A stretch of DNA of 10,343 bases from assembly GCA_017625275.1 (NCBI GenBank), contig JAGALI010000220.1, forward strand, positions 1 to 10,343, given 5' to 3'. The position numbers and the translations under genes are program-made. Each line of letters starts with the position of its first letter. The first letter of the stretch is position 1. The DNA is from Clostridia bacterium (GTDB lineage: Bacteria > Bacillota > Clostridia > Oscillospirales > CAG-272). The notes under the pieces are model-generated. The model made no database searches and had not been told where the DNA came from. It saw nothing but the letters and a program-made list of their open reading frames with translations. Shown in pieces: positions 1-9,297 of this stretch.

Positions 1-10
1 ATTTTCTTGG

Positions 11-724
11 GTGATAAATTTGAAACTTAATAAATTACAGCAAATAAACGCAATTGCTATTTTTGATGCAATTACTAATGGGCCAAAAACAATTGCTCAA
101 TTAAGCGAAATAACAAATACAAGCCCAAATACCGTAGAACTACTTTGCTCGTATTTGGAAGAAAAAGGCTTTATTTGCTCTTCTATTATTAAAACTGGAA
201 ATATAGGCAGACCTACTACTCTCTATTCTCTATATTCTGATAACTTTGCAGTTTATATTGAGGAATCTAAAACTAGGTTCAATTGTATTTTTATCAATGC
301 TAACGGAGTTGCTATTGAGCGTCTTGATAAATACAAGAATCCCAAAATTTCTTTAGATGTTATATTTTCACGCTTTGAACGCGATATTAAGGAGTTTGAC
401 AACGATAGAAATCTAACACGAAATATCATCATCAGCTGTTATGCAGAAACTATTCCGTTTTTGCCGGAAGGATTTAAAAGAATAAATCGTGAGGAATTTA
501 TAGCTGATTCTATAAAGAAGGATGATGAGCACTCTCTGTTTGTTTTTGATGGAAAATACATTTTAAGTCTAAATGGCAAAATATCCACATCTAATGCAAG
601 AAAAAATGAGCTTCAAGCAATTATACCATTTGATAGAACATTTATTTTTGAAGAACCATATTATGATGCGTTATTTCCTGCTATTTCATCCTCTATTATT
701 AAAGAAATGAGAAAACAAATATAA
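11..724 (+). CDS. Winged-helix regulator with possible degenerate ROK-like C-terminal region
   Basis: A 237-residue protein that I do not recognise as a named family member. Residues about 8-75 form a clear winged helix-turn-helix: helices around TIAQLSEI and SPNTVELLCSYLEEKGF, then a wing containing GRPTTLYSL (G66-R67-P68), as in the DNA-binding domains of ROK-family repressors. Residues about 79-105 (AVYIEESKTR, then a hydrophobic strand and NANGV) could align with the first strands of a ROK/actin-like ATPase lobe, but the DxGGT phosphate-binding motif is not preserved (EES in place of GGT) and no second lobe follows. A DNA-binding transcription factor is well supported; the ROK relationship is inference. 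The start is uncertain: GTG at 11 is the first candidate in view, no convincing ribosome binding site precedes it, and the frame is open to the window edge, so the gene may begin further upstream. It converges on polC and shares its terminator. Confidence 0.7.
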   Translation: MINLKLNKLQQINAIAIFDAITNGPKTIAQLSEITNTSPNTVELLCSYLEEKGFICSSIIKTGNIGRPTTLYSLYSDNFAVYIEESKTRFNCIFINANGVAIERLDKYKNPKISLDVIFSRFERDIKEFDNDRNLTRNIIISCYAETIPFLPEGFKRINREEFIADSIKKDDEHSLFVFDGKYILSLNGKISTSNARKNELQAIIPFDRTFIFEEPYYDALFPAISSSIIKEMRKQI

Positions 725-752
725 AAACCACGGAAAGCTCCGTGGTTTTTTT
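723..752. terminator. Bidirectional Rho-independent terminator between the regulator and polC
   Basis: A perfect 7-bp GC-rich stem, CCACGGA (728-734) with TCCGTGG (739-745), closes an AAGC loop. It is flanked by A727-723 on one side and T746-752 on the other, which can extend the stem. Read on the plus strand it gives a hairpin plus seven T residues directly after the stop codon of the regulator (722-724). Read on the minus strand it gives a hairpin plus five T residues directly after the polC stop codon (754-756). Position and symmetry support termination of both converging transcripts. Confidence 0.9.
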
Positions 753-753
753 G

Positions 754-3700
754 TTAAAACATTGAGATTTGGTTAGTCATTGCAAGATTTGCAAAAACCT
801 TATTTTCTTGAAGAGTAGTTATTACAGAATTAGAAAGACAGGATTTTTGTTGAAAATCTTCTACTGAATAAATACCTCCACTGTCTCTTACAGAAGCAAT
901 TTTTTCAGCCGCATTGTCACCAATACCAGAAATAGATGAGAATGGAAGTCTTATTTTTCCGTCCTCTGGCAAGAAATTAAATGCTGCAGATTTCATCAAA
1001 TCAACTGGCAAAAATTCAATTCCTCTAGCAAGGCACTCATATACTATTTGAAGAGCAACAATCTGCTCCTTCTCCTTTTGAGTCGCCTCGTTACCCTTTT
1101 CTTCAATTTCGGCAAGACGTTTTAACACTCCACCCTTTCCACCTTTTATCATAGATGCCTCAAAGCCACCGGGTGCAACACTTAAATATGCTGCATAAAA
1201 TTCAAGAGGCTTATAAACCTTGTACCAGCCAAGACGAATAGCTGAAATAACATATGCGGCTGCGTGGGCCTTTGGGAACATATATTTAATCTTTTTACAA
1301 GATGAAATGTACCATTCAGGAATGTTATTTTCCTTCATTGCGGCCTCATATTCCGGCTTGAGGCCCTTACCCTTACGAACATCCTCCATTATTTTGAACG
1401 CCATGCCCTTTTCTAGGCCGTTATATATTAGGTAAAGCATTATGCTATCACGAGTTCCAACAACCTCTGAAATAGTACAAACGCCATCCTTAATAAGGTC
1501 TTGCGCGTTTCCAAGCCAAACATCAGTACCATGTGAAAGCCCAGAAATTTGAAGAAGATCTGAGAAGTTCTTAGGCTTAGCATCTACAAGCATTTGTTGA
1601 ACGAATTTCGTTCCAAATTCAGGCAATCCATATGTACCAACAGTGCATTTAAGCTCCTTTAATATGTCCTTGCCTCCAAGAGGCTCCGTAGACAAAAACA
1701 GCTCGTAAACCTTTGGGTCATTCATGGGCACATCAAGCACAGAGGTTCCTGTGTAGTTCTCAATTGCCTTATATTTGGTTGGCATATCGTGTCCAAGCTC
1801 ATCAAGCTTAAGAAGCGTGTCGTGTAAATATTCAAATGTAAAATGGGTAGTTATAATGTTTGATGAGGCATCATCAGCAGGGTGCTGTACTGGACAAAAA
1901 TCATAGATTTCGTATTCTTTAGGTACAACTACTATTCCACCTGGATGCTGGCCTGTTGTACGCTTAATACCAGTACACATTTTTACCAGTCTTTGTACCT
2001 CTGCACTATTTGCACTTATTTGATGCTCATCCATATATTTCATAACATATCCATATGCAGTTTTATCAGCAATACCACCGATTGTTCCTGCTCTAAATAC
2101 ATTTTCAACACCAAACTCTTCTTCGGTAAATTTATGTATTTTGCCTTGAACATCGCCCGAGAAATTAAGGTCAATATCAGGAGATTTATCTCCTTTAAAG
2201 CCAAGAAATGTTTCAAATGGAATATCATGTCCATCCTGCTCTAGCTTGGTATTACAATGTGGACAGTTTTTATCAGGTAAGTCAAAGCCAGAGCCGACAC
2301 TACCATCAGTTATAAACTCACTATAACGACACATTGGACATCTATAGTGAGGCTGAAGTGGATTAACCTCAGAAATTCCCGCCATTGTTGCTACAAACGA
2401 AGAGCCTACAGAGCCTCTAGAACCTACTAAATATCCAAGACTTTCACTCTTGGCAACAAGCTTTTGCGCAATCATATAAAGCACAGCAAATCCGTTTGAA
2501 ATGATTGATGAAAGCTCCTTTTCCAAGCGTAAGGATACCACCTCTGGAACCTTTCCTTCAAATTCATACATGCTTCTTGCTCTGTCCCAGCACATATTTT
2601 GAAGATTTTCCTCAGCACCCTCCATATGAGGTGTGAAGGTTCCCTTTGGGAATGGTCTTATTTCCTCGTAGCTTATCATATTGGCAATTTTATTGGTATT
2701 GGTAACAACAACCTCGTATGCCTTTTCCTTACCTAAATATTCAAACTCTGCAAGCATTTCCTCTGTTGTACGGAAATAAATACCCGTATCTCTGTCTGCA
2801 TCAGAATACTTTTGCCCTGTTTGTATGATTTTACGCGCTATCTCATCCTCTTTATTGATAAAATGCGCATCACAGGTCGCAACAACTGGCTTATCAAGCT
2901 TTTCTCCTAGCTGTACTATTTTTCTATTAAAATTCTTAAGATCTTCAACTGTTGCGCTTCCGTTTGCAACCATAAACATATTGTTGCAAAGAGGCTGAAT
3001 CTCTAAATAATCATAAAAAGCAGCTATATCCTCTATATCCTCATCACTTCGATTGTCCTTAATAGCCTCAAAAAGCTCTCCTGCCTCACAAGCTGAGCCT
3101 ATTATAAGGCCCTCTCTGTGCTCTAACAGCTCGGTTTTTGGTATTCTTGGTCTTCCTTTAAAATACTCAAGATAGCTTTTTGAAATTAGCTTATAAAGAT
3201 TTTTTAAACCAATTTTATTCTTTACAAGGATAATTTGATGATACATATCAAGAGATTTAGGATTTGTATTAGCTTTTATTGCATCAATAAGCTTTTGAAT
3301 ATCATCAACGCCATCATTCTTTAGCTTTTCAAACATAACGGCAAGAATTTTACCAGTAGTTTCGGCATCGGCAAGAGCTCTATGATGTTCAAAATCTCCT
3401 ACCTTCAAATGCTTAGCTACTATATCAAGCTTGTGCTTTTTAAGGTCCTTGTTAACAAATCTGGAAAGTCCTAGAGTGTCTAAATAAGTATGGTTAAATT
3501 CTATGCCTAAGCTACGACAATCACGACGAATAAAGCCGGTATCAAAGCTTGCATTATGCGCAACCAGCATTCTATCGCCCACAAACTCCATAAATTCAGG
3601 CAAAACCTGGTCAATTGTACGCTCGTTTTCAAGCATTTCATCGGTTATACCTGTAATGGCAATATTTTCTTGAGAAAGCTTCATTTGTGGATTTACTAGT

Positions 3701-5139
3701 GACGAATAATATTCTACTATTTCTCCATTTTTTAAGATTACAGCGCCGATTTCTGTAATTTTATCATTTACTCTAGAAAGGCCTGTGGTTTCAAGGTCAA
3801 AAACGCAAAATTCATCGTCAAAGCTTTGCTTTTTATCTCCATAAATTGGAAGAGATGTATCATTGACAAAATAAGCCTCCATGCCATAGATAACATTCAT
3901 TCCTATTTTTTCCGAAGCTAGCATAGCTGGTGGGAAGCCTTGTACATTTCCATGGTCTGTAATAGCGACAGCCTTATGCCCCCAGGATTTTGCCAGCTTT
4001 ACAATTTCCTCGGGGTCAATTGTTGCGTCCATTGTTGACATAGCAGTATGAAGATGAAGCTCTTCACGCTTTTCTTCTGCATTATCCATTCTTGGAATAG
4101 GTTTAATCTTGCTTATATCTACAAATTCAAGATTTAATTCTCCGTCAAAAGCCTTTACATTTCCTTTAACAAGATATGCCCCTCCAATTTCAAACAATGA
4201 CATTACTTCTTTTTTATTATCATTGTGAACCTTTGCTTTGACATAAATTGAGGACATTTTGTCGGTAAGTCCAAAGCTTAAAAGGGTGTGGCTTCTCTCT
4301 CTACGCATAGGAGTTTCTGTAATTTCAAATACTTGTCCTATTGTTAAAACACAATGCATTCCTTCTCTCAAATTAGCGATAGGAACGATGTTTTCAGGCA
4401 CGATTTCTCCACCAAAAACATATTGTGGTGCTGAAATATCAAAGCTTAGTGCACCACTTTTTACAATATTATCCTTTATTGTAATGGTAGAGTCTTGTCC
4501 TGTAAAGGAGGTTGAGCGTTTAAAGGTACTACGCATCTCCTTTGCTTCTGCTTCTTTTATTGCAGTATCATTCTTTTTAGCTTTTGATGTGGCATTGCTC
4601 TCTGAAAGAGCCTTCTTAAGCTGTGCCATCATATCATTTTCAAAGCTTGATGTGGTCTTGGCAAAATCCTCTCTTTGAGAGATGACAATACCGATTCTAA
4701 CTCCAAATTCATCGAAAATAATATCCGACAAAATCTTATCAGTTTTTCCACCGTCAAGAAGATCTATACCGCCTTGAACAAAGGGAACCTTGATTTCTAT
4801 ATTTTTTCCAACATATTTTACATTGTAATCTTCAAAAAAGCCTCTTGTAATTGCGCCTCTTTGATATGATTCAGTAATAATATCCTCGATGCAATCAATT
4901 GAAAAAAAGCTTTCTGGATATTTTGGCAAAATTCTTAATCTATTTAAGCTATATGCCTCGGAAATTTCCTTTTCAAGCGCATAAAGCTTTTCTTTTCTTA
5001 TAATATCAGTAAATTTTACATCTACTTCCATCATACGAGTATCCTTGTCAACTCTAGTTGCAACGACCTCTGAATCAGCCATTAGACTATCAAATGTATC
5101 TGATGGCTTATACTTTGGAAATCTCTCTCTTAAATTCAT
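754..5139 (-). CDS. polC: DNA polymerase III subunit alpha, PolC type
   Basis: Replicative DNA polymerase of low-GC Gram-positives with built-in 3'-5' proofreading, 1461 residues, close to the roughly 1440 usual for the family. Domains in order: N-terminal region (about 1-235) with a charged linker; OB-fold (about 245-345); PHP domain split by the exonuclease (H362, H364, D395, H396 before; D757, H759 after); DEDDh exonuclease with D448/E450, D533 and H586/D591; polymerase core with SRGSVGSS (907-914), a four-Cys zinc site (C934, C937, C959, C962), catalytic PDIDLNF (D988, D990) and KLDELGHD (D1113); a helix-hairpin-helix-like tail; and a C-terminal clamp-binding pentapeptide QISMF (1457-1461). 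All catalytic residues I checked are present. ATG at 5139 is preceded by AAGGA (5150-5146), which overlaps the ispG stop codon, so it is probably the last, translationally coupled gene of the operon. Confidence 0.98.
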   Translation of the reverse strand: MNLRERFPKYKPSDTFDSLMADSEVVATRVDKDTRMMEVDVKFTDIIRKEKLYALEKEISEAYSLNRLRILPKYPESFFSIDCIEDIITESYQRGAITRGFFEDYNVKYVGKNIEIKVPFVQGGIDLLDGGKTDKILSDIIFDEFGVRIGIVISQREDFAKTTSSFENDMMAQLKKALSESNATSKAKKNDTAIKEAEAKEMRSTFKRSTSFTGQDSTITIKDNIVKSGALSFDISAPQYVFGGEIVPENIVPIANLREGMHCVLTIGQVFEITETPMRRERSHTLLSFGLTDKMSSIYVKAKVHNDNKKEVMSLFEIGGAYLVKGNVKAFDGELNLEFVDISKIKPIPRMDNAEEKREELHLHTAMSTMDATIDPEEIVKLAKSWGHKAVAITDHGNVQGFPPAMLASEKIGMNVIYGMEAYFVNDTSLPIYGDKKQSFDDEFCVFDLETTGLSRVNDKITEIGAVILKNGEIVEYYSSLVNPQMKLSQENIAITGITDEMLENERTIDQVLPEFMEFVGDRMLVAHNASFDTGFIRRDCRSLGIEFNHTYLDTLGLSRFVNKDLKKHKLDIVAKHLKVGDFEHHRALADAETTGKILAVMFEKLKNDGVDDIQKLIDAIKANTNPKSLDMYHQIILVKNKIGLKNLYKLISKSYLEYFKGRPRIPKTELLEHREGLIIGSACEAGELFEAIKDNRSDEDIEDIAAFYDYLEIQPLCNNMFMVANGSATVEDLKNFNRKIVQLGEKLDKPVVATCDAHFINKEDEIARKIIQTGQKYSDADRDTGIYFRTTEEMLAEFEYLGKEKAYEVVVTNTNKIANMISYEEIRPFPKGTFTPHMEGAEENLQNMCWDRARSMYEFEGKVPEVVSLRLEKELSSIISNGFAVLYMIAQKLVAKSESLGYLVGSRGSVGSSFVATMAGISEVNPLQPHYRCPMCRYSEFITDGSVGSGFDLPDKNCPHCNTKLEQDGHDIPFETFLGFKGDKSPDIDLNFSGDVQGKIHKFTEEEFGVENVFRAGTIGGIADKTAYGYVMKYMDEHQISANSAEVQRLVKMCTGIKRTTGQHPGGIVVVPKEYEIYDFCPVQHPADDASSNIITTHFTFEYLHDTLLKLDELGHDMPTKYKAIENYTGTSVLDVPMNDPKVYELFLSTEPLGGKDILKELKCTVGTYGLPEFGTKFVQQMLVDAKPKNFSDLLQISGLSHGTDVWLGNAQDLIKDGVCTISEVVGTRDSIMLYLIYNGLEKGMAFKIMEDVRKGKGLKPEYEAAMKENNIPEWYISSCKKIKYMFPKAHAAAYVISAIRLGWYKVYKPLEFYAAYLSVAPGGFEASMIKGGKGGVLKRLAEIEEKGNEATQKEKEQIVALQIVYECLARGIEFLPVDLMKSAAFNFLPEDGKIRLPFSSISGIGDNAAEKIASVRDSGGIYSVEDFQQKSCLSNSVITTLQENKVFANLAMTNQISMF

Positions 5140-5148
5140 TGTTAATCC

Positions 5149-6237
5149 TTAAATTTCGTTAATCAGTTGGTTTATTTCCATAAGTAATGTGGAAATAATC
5201 TCTTCTTCTTTAATTTTCCTTATAATTTCACCTTTTTTGAATAGAACTGCCTCTCCCTTGCCTCCGGCAATTCCTATGTCACACTCTCTTGCTTCTCCTG
5301 GGCCGTTTACAACACATCCCATAAGAGCAACCTTTATTTCCTTGCCCTTTGTATCAATGTCGCTTATTGCGTCTTTAAAGCTATTAGAAAGTGATATAAG
5401 ATCAATTTTGGTTCTTCCACATGTAGGGCACGAAACAACTCTTATTGAGCCCTTGTTAAAAAATCCTAGTGAGCTTAAAAGCTCTTTTCCTGCGTAAATT
5501 TCCTTTACAGGATCAGCTGTAAGGGAAACTCTTATTGTATCTCCAATTCCATCACAAAGAAGAGAGCCTATTCCTGCTGAGCTTTTTATCAGTCCACTAT
5601 AATCGTCTCCTGCCTCCGTAACTCCTAAATGTATAGGATAATCGCATTGTTTAGCAATGATTCTGTTTGCTAAAATCATATTTCTAACATCTGATGATTT
5701 TACAGAAACGACTATATTATCAAATCCAAATTTTTCAAGCAAGGAAATATGATAAAACGCACTTTCGGCAAGTGCTTCAGCTGTAGGAGCTCCATATTTT
5801 TGTAAAATATGCTTTTCAAGTGAACCACCATTGACACCTATCCTAATCGGTATTTGCTGGGATTTGCAAGCAGAAACTACCTCTTTTATCTTCCATTCAT
5901 CGCCGATATTACCAGGATTTATTCTAATCTTATCAATTCCAGCCCTTACGCATTCAAGGGCTATTTTATAATCAAAATGGATATCAGCAACAACAGGTAT
6001 TTTAATATCTGCTTCTTTTATTTTTGATATTGTTTTGACAGATTCCAGATTAGGAACGGTTATTCTTACAATATCGCATCCAGCGTGCTCAAGCGCTTTT
6101 ATTTGAGCAATAGTAGCCATATAATCCTGAGTATCTGTATTTGTCATGGATTGAATAAGGATATCGCTATTTGCGCCTATTTCTCTATCCTTGATTTTAA
6201 CGCATTTAGATTTGCGTCTTAATTCATTATATTTCAT
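5149..6237 (-). CDS. ispG: 4-hydroxy-3-methylbut-2-en-1-yl diphosphate synthase (flavodoxin/ferredoxin)
   Basis: IspG (GcpE) converts 2-C-methyl-D-erythritol 2,4-cyclodiphosphate to HMBPP, the penultimate step of the MEP isoprenoid pathway, using a [4Fe-4S] cluster in the cytoplasm. The 362-residue length fits the short bacterial form. The N-terminal TIM-barrel part shows IQSMTNTDT (28-36), VRITVP (57-62), VADIHFDY (83-90) and RINPGNIG (105-112). The C-terminal cluster domain carries SCPTCGR (C270, C273) and MGCVVNGPGEA (C308, E315), the three Cys and one Glu known to bind the cluster. ATG at 6237 has a GAGGG ribosome binding site (6246-6242) directly after the rseP stop codon, so the two are likely coupled. 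It supplies the same pathway as dxr upstream, whose product ultimately feeds UppS. Confidence 0.97.
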   Translation of the reverse strand: MKYNELRRKSKCVKIKDREIGANSDILIQSMTNTDTQDYMATIAQIKALEHAGCDIVRITVPNLESVKTISKIKEADIKIPVVADIHFDYKIALECVRAGIDKIRINPGNIGDEWKIKEVVSACKSQQIPIRIGVNGGSLEKHILQKYGAPTAEALAESAFYHISLLEKFGFDNIVVSVKSSDVRNMILANRIIAKQCDYPIHLGVTEAGDDYSGLIKSSAGIGSLLCDGIGDTIRVSLTADPVKEIYAGKELLSSLGFFNKGSIRVVSCPTCGRTKIDLISLSNSFKDAISDIDTKGKEIKVALMGCVVNGPGEARECDIGIAGGKGEAVLFKKGEIIRKIKEEEIISTLLMEINQLINEI

Positions 6238-6246
6238 TTTACCCTC

Positions 6247-7275
6247 TTATTTAAAAAGATAAATTATGTCCTTAAAGGATACTAAAATTGCAATAAGCAT
6301 TAATAATGCAAAGCCAAGGGCCTTAATCATCCCCTCTACCTTTTCCGGTAGCTTTTTACGGGTTATCATTTCTACCAATAAAAGCAATAAGCTTCCGCCA
6401 TCAAGTGCAGGGATTGGCAAAAGATTAAAGACTCCTAAATTTATAGCTATAACAGCTATTAAATAAAACAATTGATACGCGCCTGTTTTTGCGGCAGTTG
6501 TAATAGCACCCGTAACTCCTATAGGACCTGATACCTGTTCTACTCCATATCGGCCTGTAACAAGGTCATATAAGGAATCCCAAATCATTTTAACTGTCGA
6601 TACTGACATGAAATATGAATTTTTTACAACTGTAGAAAATGTTTTTTTCACTGGAGCAACACTAAAATCTGCCATTCCAAAAACAACACCCTGCGAGGTG
6701 GTTTGAGGAAACTGAACATCATTTAAAATATGCTCCTTCCCATTTCTGATAATTGTAATATCGACAGGCTTATAGCCACTTCTCATTATTTCGTAGCCTA
6801 GCTCATTTGAGGTGTGAACCTTCGTGTTGTTAATTTTTATGATTTCGTCATAAACCATAAGTCCAGCCTGCTCTGATTTAGCTCCCTGAACAAAGCCAGA
6901 AACTGTTGTAGAGCCGTACATTGGCTGAGTAGTGGTGAGAATTGTGATAATTATAATTCCCATAAGAAGGTTCATAACAGCCCCTGCTAAAACAATAATA
7001 AATCTTTGCCATGCAGGCTTTTTATTAAAGGAATTAGGATTATCGCTATCTTCAACCTCTCCCTCCATGGCAACAAATCCACCAATTGGAAAAAGTCTAA
7101 GAGAATAATCTACTCCATCCTTTCCTGTTTTAGAGATTATTTTAGGACCCATACCTAAGGAAAATTCGGTGATTGCAACACCGAATTTCTTAGCAAATAA
7201 AAAATGTCCTAATTCGTGAATGAATATCAGAAAGCCAAAGCTGATAATGGCAATCAAGATATACAAAGCAATCAT
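6247..7275 (-). CDS. rseP: RIP metalloprotease RseP (site-2 protease)
   Basis: Intramembrane zinc metalloprotease of the RseP/RasP/S2P family, which cleaves transmembrane segments such as anti-sigma factors and remnant signal peptides; the actual substrate cannot be read from this window. The 342-residue protein has HELGH (H20, E21, H24) in the first membrane helix, the family PIGGFVAM loop (63-70), a second helix (about 92-114), a single PDZ domain (about 120-190), and the third zinc ligand in NLLPIPALDGG (D292) within the third membrane segment, followed by a last helix (about 316-338). One PDZ is typical of Gram-positive members, as against two in E. coli RseP. ATG at 7275 is preceded by GAGG (7285-7282) with 6-base spacing. 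The gap to dxr is 17 bases. No proS lies between it and polC, unlike in some related clusters. Confidence 0.96.
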   Translation of the reverse strand: MIALYILIAIISFGFLIFIHELGHFLFAKKFGVAITEFSLGMGPKIISKTGKDGVDYSLRLFPIGGFVAMEGEVEDSDNPNSFNKKPAWQRFIIVLAGAVMNLLMGIIIITILTTTQPMYGSTTVSGFVQGAKSEQAGLMVYDEIIKINNTKVHTSNELGYEIMRSGYKPVDITIIRNGKEHILNDVQFPQTTSQGVVFGMADFSVAPVKKTFSTVVKNSYFMSVSTVKMIWDSLYDLVTGRYGVEQVSGPIGVTGAITTAAKTGAYQLFYLIAVIAINLGVFNLLPIPALDGGSLLLLLVEMITRKKLPEKVEGMIKALGFALLMLIAILVSFKDIIYLFK

Positions 7276-7292
7276 TTTATACCTCGTTTAAT

Positions 7293-8459
7293 TCAGTTTA
7301 AGAAGCTATTAATACACTCACCGGCTTTTATTCTGGCCTCTTTATCTGCAAGGTCGATGTCATCAAGCGATGGATCTTTTATATTTTCAAATCCATAAAC
7401 AACATTTGAAACTACCTCAAATATATCTGTAAAGCCTATTCTACCCTTTAAAAATGCATCAACAGCTATTTCGTCAGCAGCATTTAATACAGCTGGCAAA
7501 ATACCATCCTCCTTTATTGTGTGATACGCTAAAGGAAGTAATGTGAAGGTATTCATATCAGGCTCCTCAAAGGTAAGCTTTGATAATTTTGCGAGGTCAA
7601 GCGAGCTTGCAAGCGGCTCTTTTCTTTCAGGATATGTGATAGCATATTGAATGCATGTTCTCATATCGGGAGCGCCCATTTGTGCAATAATGCTATTGTC
7701 AATATATTCAATTGCTGAGTGCATTATACTTTGTGGGTGAACCACGACCTCTATTTGCTCGGGCGCAACGCCAAATAAGCGTACAGCCTCAATAACCTCA
7801 AAGCCTTTATTCATCAAAGAGGCCGAATCTACGGTTATTTTTGGACCCATTTTCCAGGTTGGGTGGCTTAACGCTTCCTTTGCTGTTATAGAACTCAATT
7901 CTCCTCTAGATTTGCCTCTAAAAGGTCCTCCAGATGATGTTAAGATGATTTTTTTGATTTTATTATCAGCAGATCCCTGTAAGCATTGGAAAATAGCACT
8001 ATGCTCACTATCAACAGGTATCATTTCTGCATTATGCTTCTCTATTTCAGCCTTCAGAAATTTATAAGCTATAACAATCGCTTCTTTATTTGACATGGCT
8101 ATTCTTTTTCCACTTTGAGCACAAGCAATTGCAGGATACAATCCAGCAAAACCAGATACCGCATTAACTGCTACCTCTGCATTACTGCTAGCTATTGCCT
8201 CGAGCATTGCCTTATCTCCACCCAAAACTCGTACATTGGTATCAGAAAGACGGTTTTTAAGCTCCCTAGCGCTTTTTTCGTCAGATAAAACACAGGTTTT
8301 TGGATTTAATAGTCTCGCTTGCTCCTCAAGCAAATCAACATTAGAACCGGCTGTAAGCAGGTCAACAGTCGCGCCTATATTTTGTGCAACCTCAACACTC
8401 TGCTTGCCAACAGATCCAGTAGAGCCAAGTATAGCTATTCTTTTTGATTGAAATTCCAT
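7293..8459 (-). CDS. dxr: 1-deoxy-D-xylulose 5-phosphate reductoisomerase
   Basis: Dxr (IspC) rearranges and reduces 1-deoxy-D-xylulose 5-phosphate to 2-C-methyl-D-erythritol 4-phosphate with NADPH and a divalent metal, the first committed step of the MEP pathway; the family is the fosmidomycin target. The 388-residue protein has the NADPH-binding GSTGSVG (12-18), SNKE with K125, metal ligands D150 and E152 in PVDSEHSA, the flexible-loop HPTW (H199, W202), and DSASLMNKGFEVIE (N217, K218, metal ligand E221), matching the E. coli enzyme's active-site residues. The ATG shares its first base with the last base of the cdsA TAA stop (TAATG), and only a weak GGTG lies upstream, so it is probably translated by coupling to cdsA. 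Length and motifs are normal. Confidence 0.97.
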   Translation of the reverse strand: MEFQSKRIAILGSTGSVGKQSVEVAQNIGATVDLLTAGSNVDLLEEQARLLNPKTCVLSDEKSARELKNRLSDTNVRVLGGDKAMLEAIASSNAEVAVNAVSGFAGLYPAIACAQSGKRIAMSNKEAIVIAYKFLKAEIEKHNAEMIPVDSEHSAIFQCLQGSADNKIKKIILTSSGGPFRGKSRGELSSITAKEALSHPTWKMGPKITVDSASLMNKGFEVIEAVRLFGVAPEQIEVVVHPQSIMHSAIEYIDNSIIAQMGAPDMRTCIQYAITYPERKEPLASSLDLAKLSKLTFEEPDMNTFTLLPLAYHTIKEDGILPAVLNAADEIAVDAFLKGRIGFTDIFEVVSNVVYGFENIKDPSLDDIDLADKEARIKAGECINSFLN

Positions 8460-9292
8460 TACATTAACACCGCAGAAATTATAAATATAACATATACTAC
8501 AGGAGCAACAAGCATTACGCTATCAAAGCGATCAAGCACTCCTCCGTGTCCTGGGAACAATTTACCATAATCCTTAAGGTTATATTGTCTCTTAATCGCA
8601 GATGCCACAAGATCGCCAATTTGCGATACTATAGACGCCGCAATTGCTAATATTATAACTAGTAGATAAGGCAAATTAATCTTCAAATCGGTGAAAATCT
8701 TAAATAGCAATACCCTATATAGAATAAAAGCACCTATTGTGAAAACTATTCCACCAATTGAACCCTCGATAGTCTTTTTGGGGCTGATTTCTGGTATAAG
8801 CTTATGCTTTCCAAAAAATCTTCCTGTAAAATATGCAAAGGTGTCACATACCCACGCGCCAAGGAAAACAAGAAGATAAACATATTTTCCATATGCCATA
8901 TATCTTACACATACAATTGATGAGAAGCATCCTACTATATAGAAAAACAAGGCATAAAGAGTAAGGATATCTCCTATTTTGTCTTGATTTTTTCTAAACA
9001 TTACATATCCAAGGCTATAAATAAGTACAAAAAATATAGCGATCATTGCAATTGCAAAAAAATGCGATTGCTTATTTATATAGAATCTAACTATTGGAAG
9101 CGCTAATGCAACAATATACATAGGCACTGTCAAAGCCCATTTTTTATCCATTCCCAAACATTTTGCCATTTCATAAACGCCAACAGCACTAAGAATTGAC
9201 ATTACTATAGGGAAAACAACGTAATCTGAAAAAATACAAACTGGCACAAAAAGTGCAATTGCAACTATTCCAGTTATAATTCTAGTTTTCAT
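8459..9292 (-). CDS. cdsA: Phosphatidate cytidylyltransferase (CDP-diglyceride synthase)
   Basis: CdsA makes CDP-diacylglycerol from phosphatidic acid and CTP in the cytoplasmic membrane, the branch point for bacterial phospholipids. The protein is 277 residues and strongly hydrophobic, with about seven or eight predicted membrane segments. The family signature runs from S231 to D257: SAIKR, KDYGK, then PGHGGVLDRFD, with D227 just before it; WVCDTFAYFTGR (147-158) and SPKKTIEGSIGG (170-181) are further conserved family blocks. The start chosen is ATG at 9292, giving MKTRIITG, because AAAGGAG (9304-9298) precedes it at ideal spacing. The frame stays open to an upstream ATG at 9469, but that extension lies inside uppS, is not membrane-like and should not be annotated. 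The gap to uppS is 10 bases, and the stop overlaps the dxr start by one base. Confidence 0.96.
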   Translation of the reverse strand: MKTRIITGIVAIALFVPVCIFSDYVVFPIVMSILSAVGVYEMAKCLGMDKKWALTVPMYIVALALPIVRFYINKQSHFFAIAMIAIFFVLIYSLGYVMFRKNQDKIGDILTLYALFFYIVGCFSSIVCVRYMAYGKYVYLLVFLGAWVCDTFAYFTGRFFGKHKLIPEISPKKTIEGSIGGIVFTIGAFILYRVLLFKIFTDLKINLPYLLVIILAIAASIVSQIGDLVASAIKRQYNLKDYGKLFPGHGGVLDRFDSVMLVAPVVYVIFIISAVLM

Positions 9293-9297
9293 TTTTA

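Noticed and set aside
1220..1435. Short plus-strand frames opposite polC, ispG, rseP, dxr and cdsA (for example 1220-1435, 4675-4869, 5189-5497, 6266-6466, 7216-7398, 8236-8451, 8691-8879)
   Set aside because: All are antisense to well-supported genes and lack domain resemblance; I checked none further because the minus-strand genes explain the sequence fully.
1882..2244. Plus-strand open frame of 120 codons inside polC, plus a 64-codon minus-strand frame at 2040-2234
   Set aside because: Both are out-of-frame shadows across the PolC zinc-site and palm region; their Cys/Tyr/Ile-rich composition is not protein-like and no conserved motif is seen.
4259..4678. A 139-codon open frame on the plus strand, antisense to the N-terminal part of polC
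   Set aside because: It lies wholly inside the coding strand of a clear full-length PolC, has no recognisable domain, and is the kind of frame that opens opposite a well-used coding frame.
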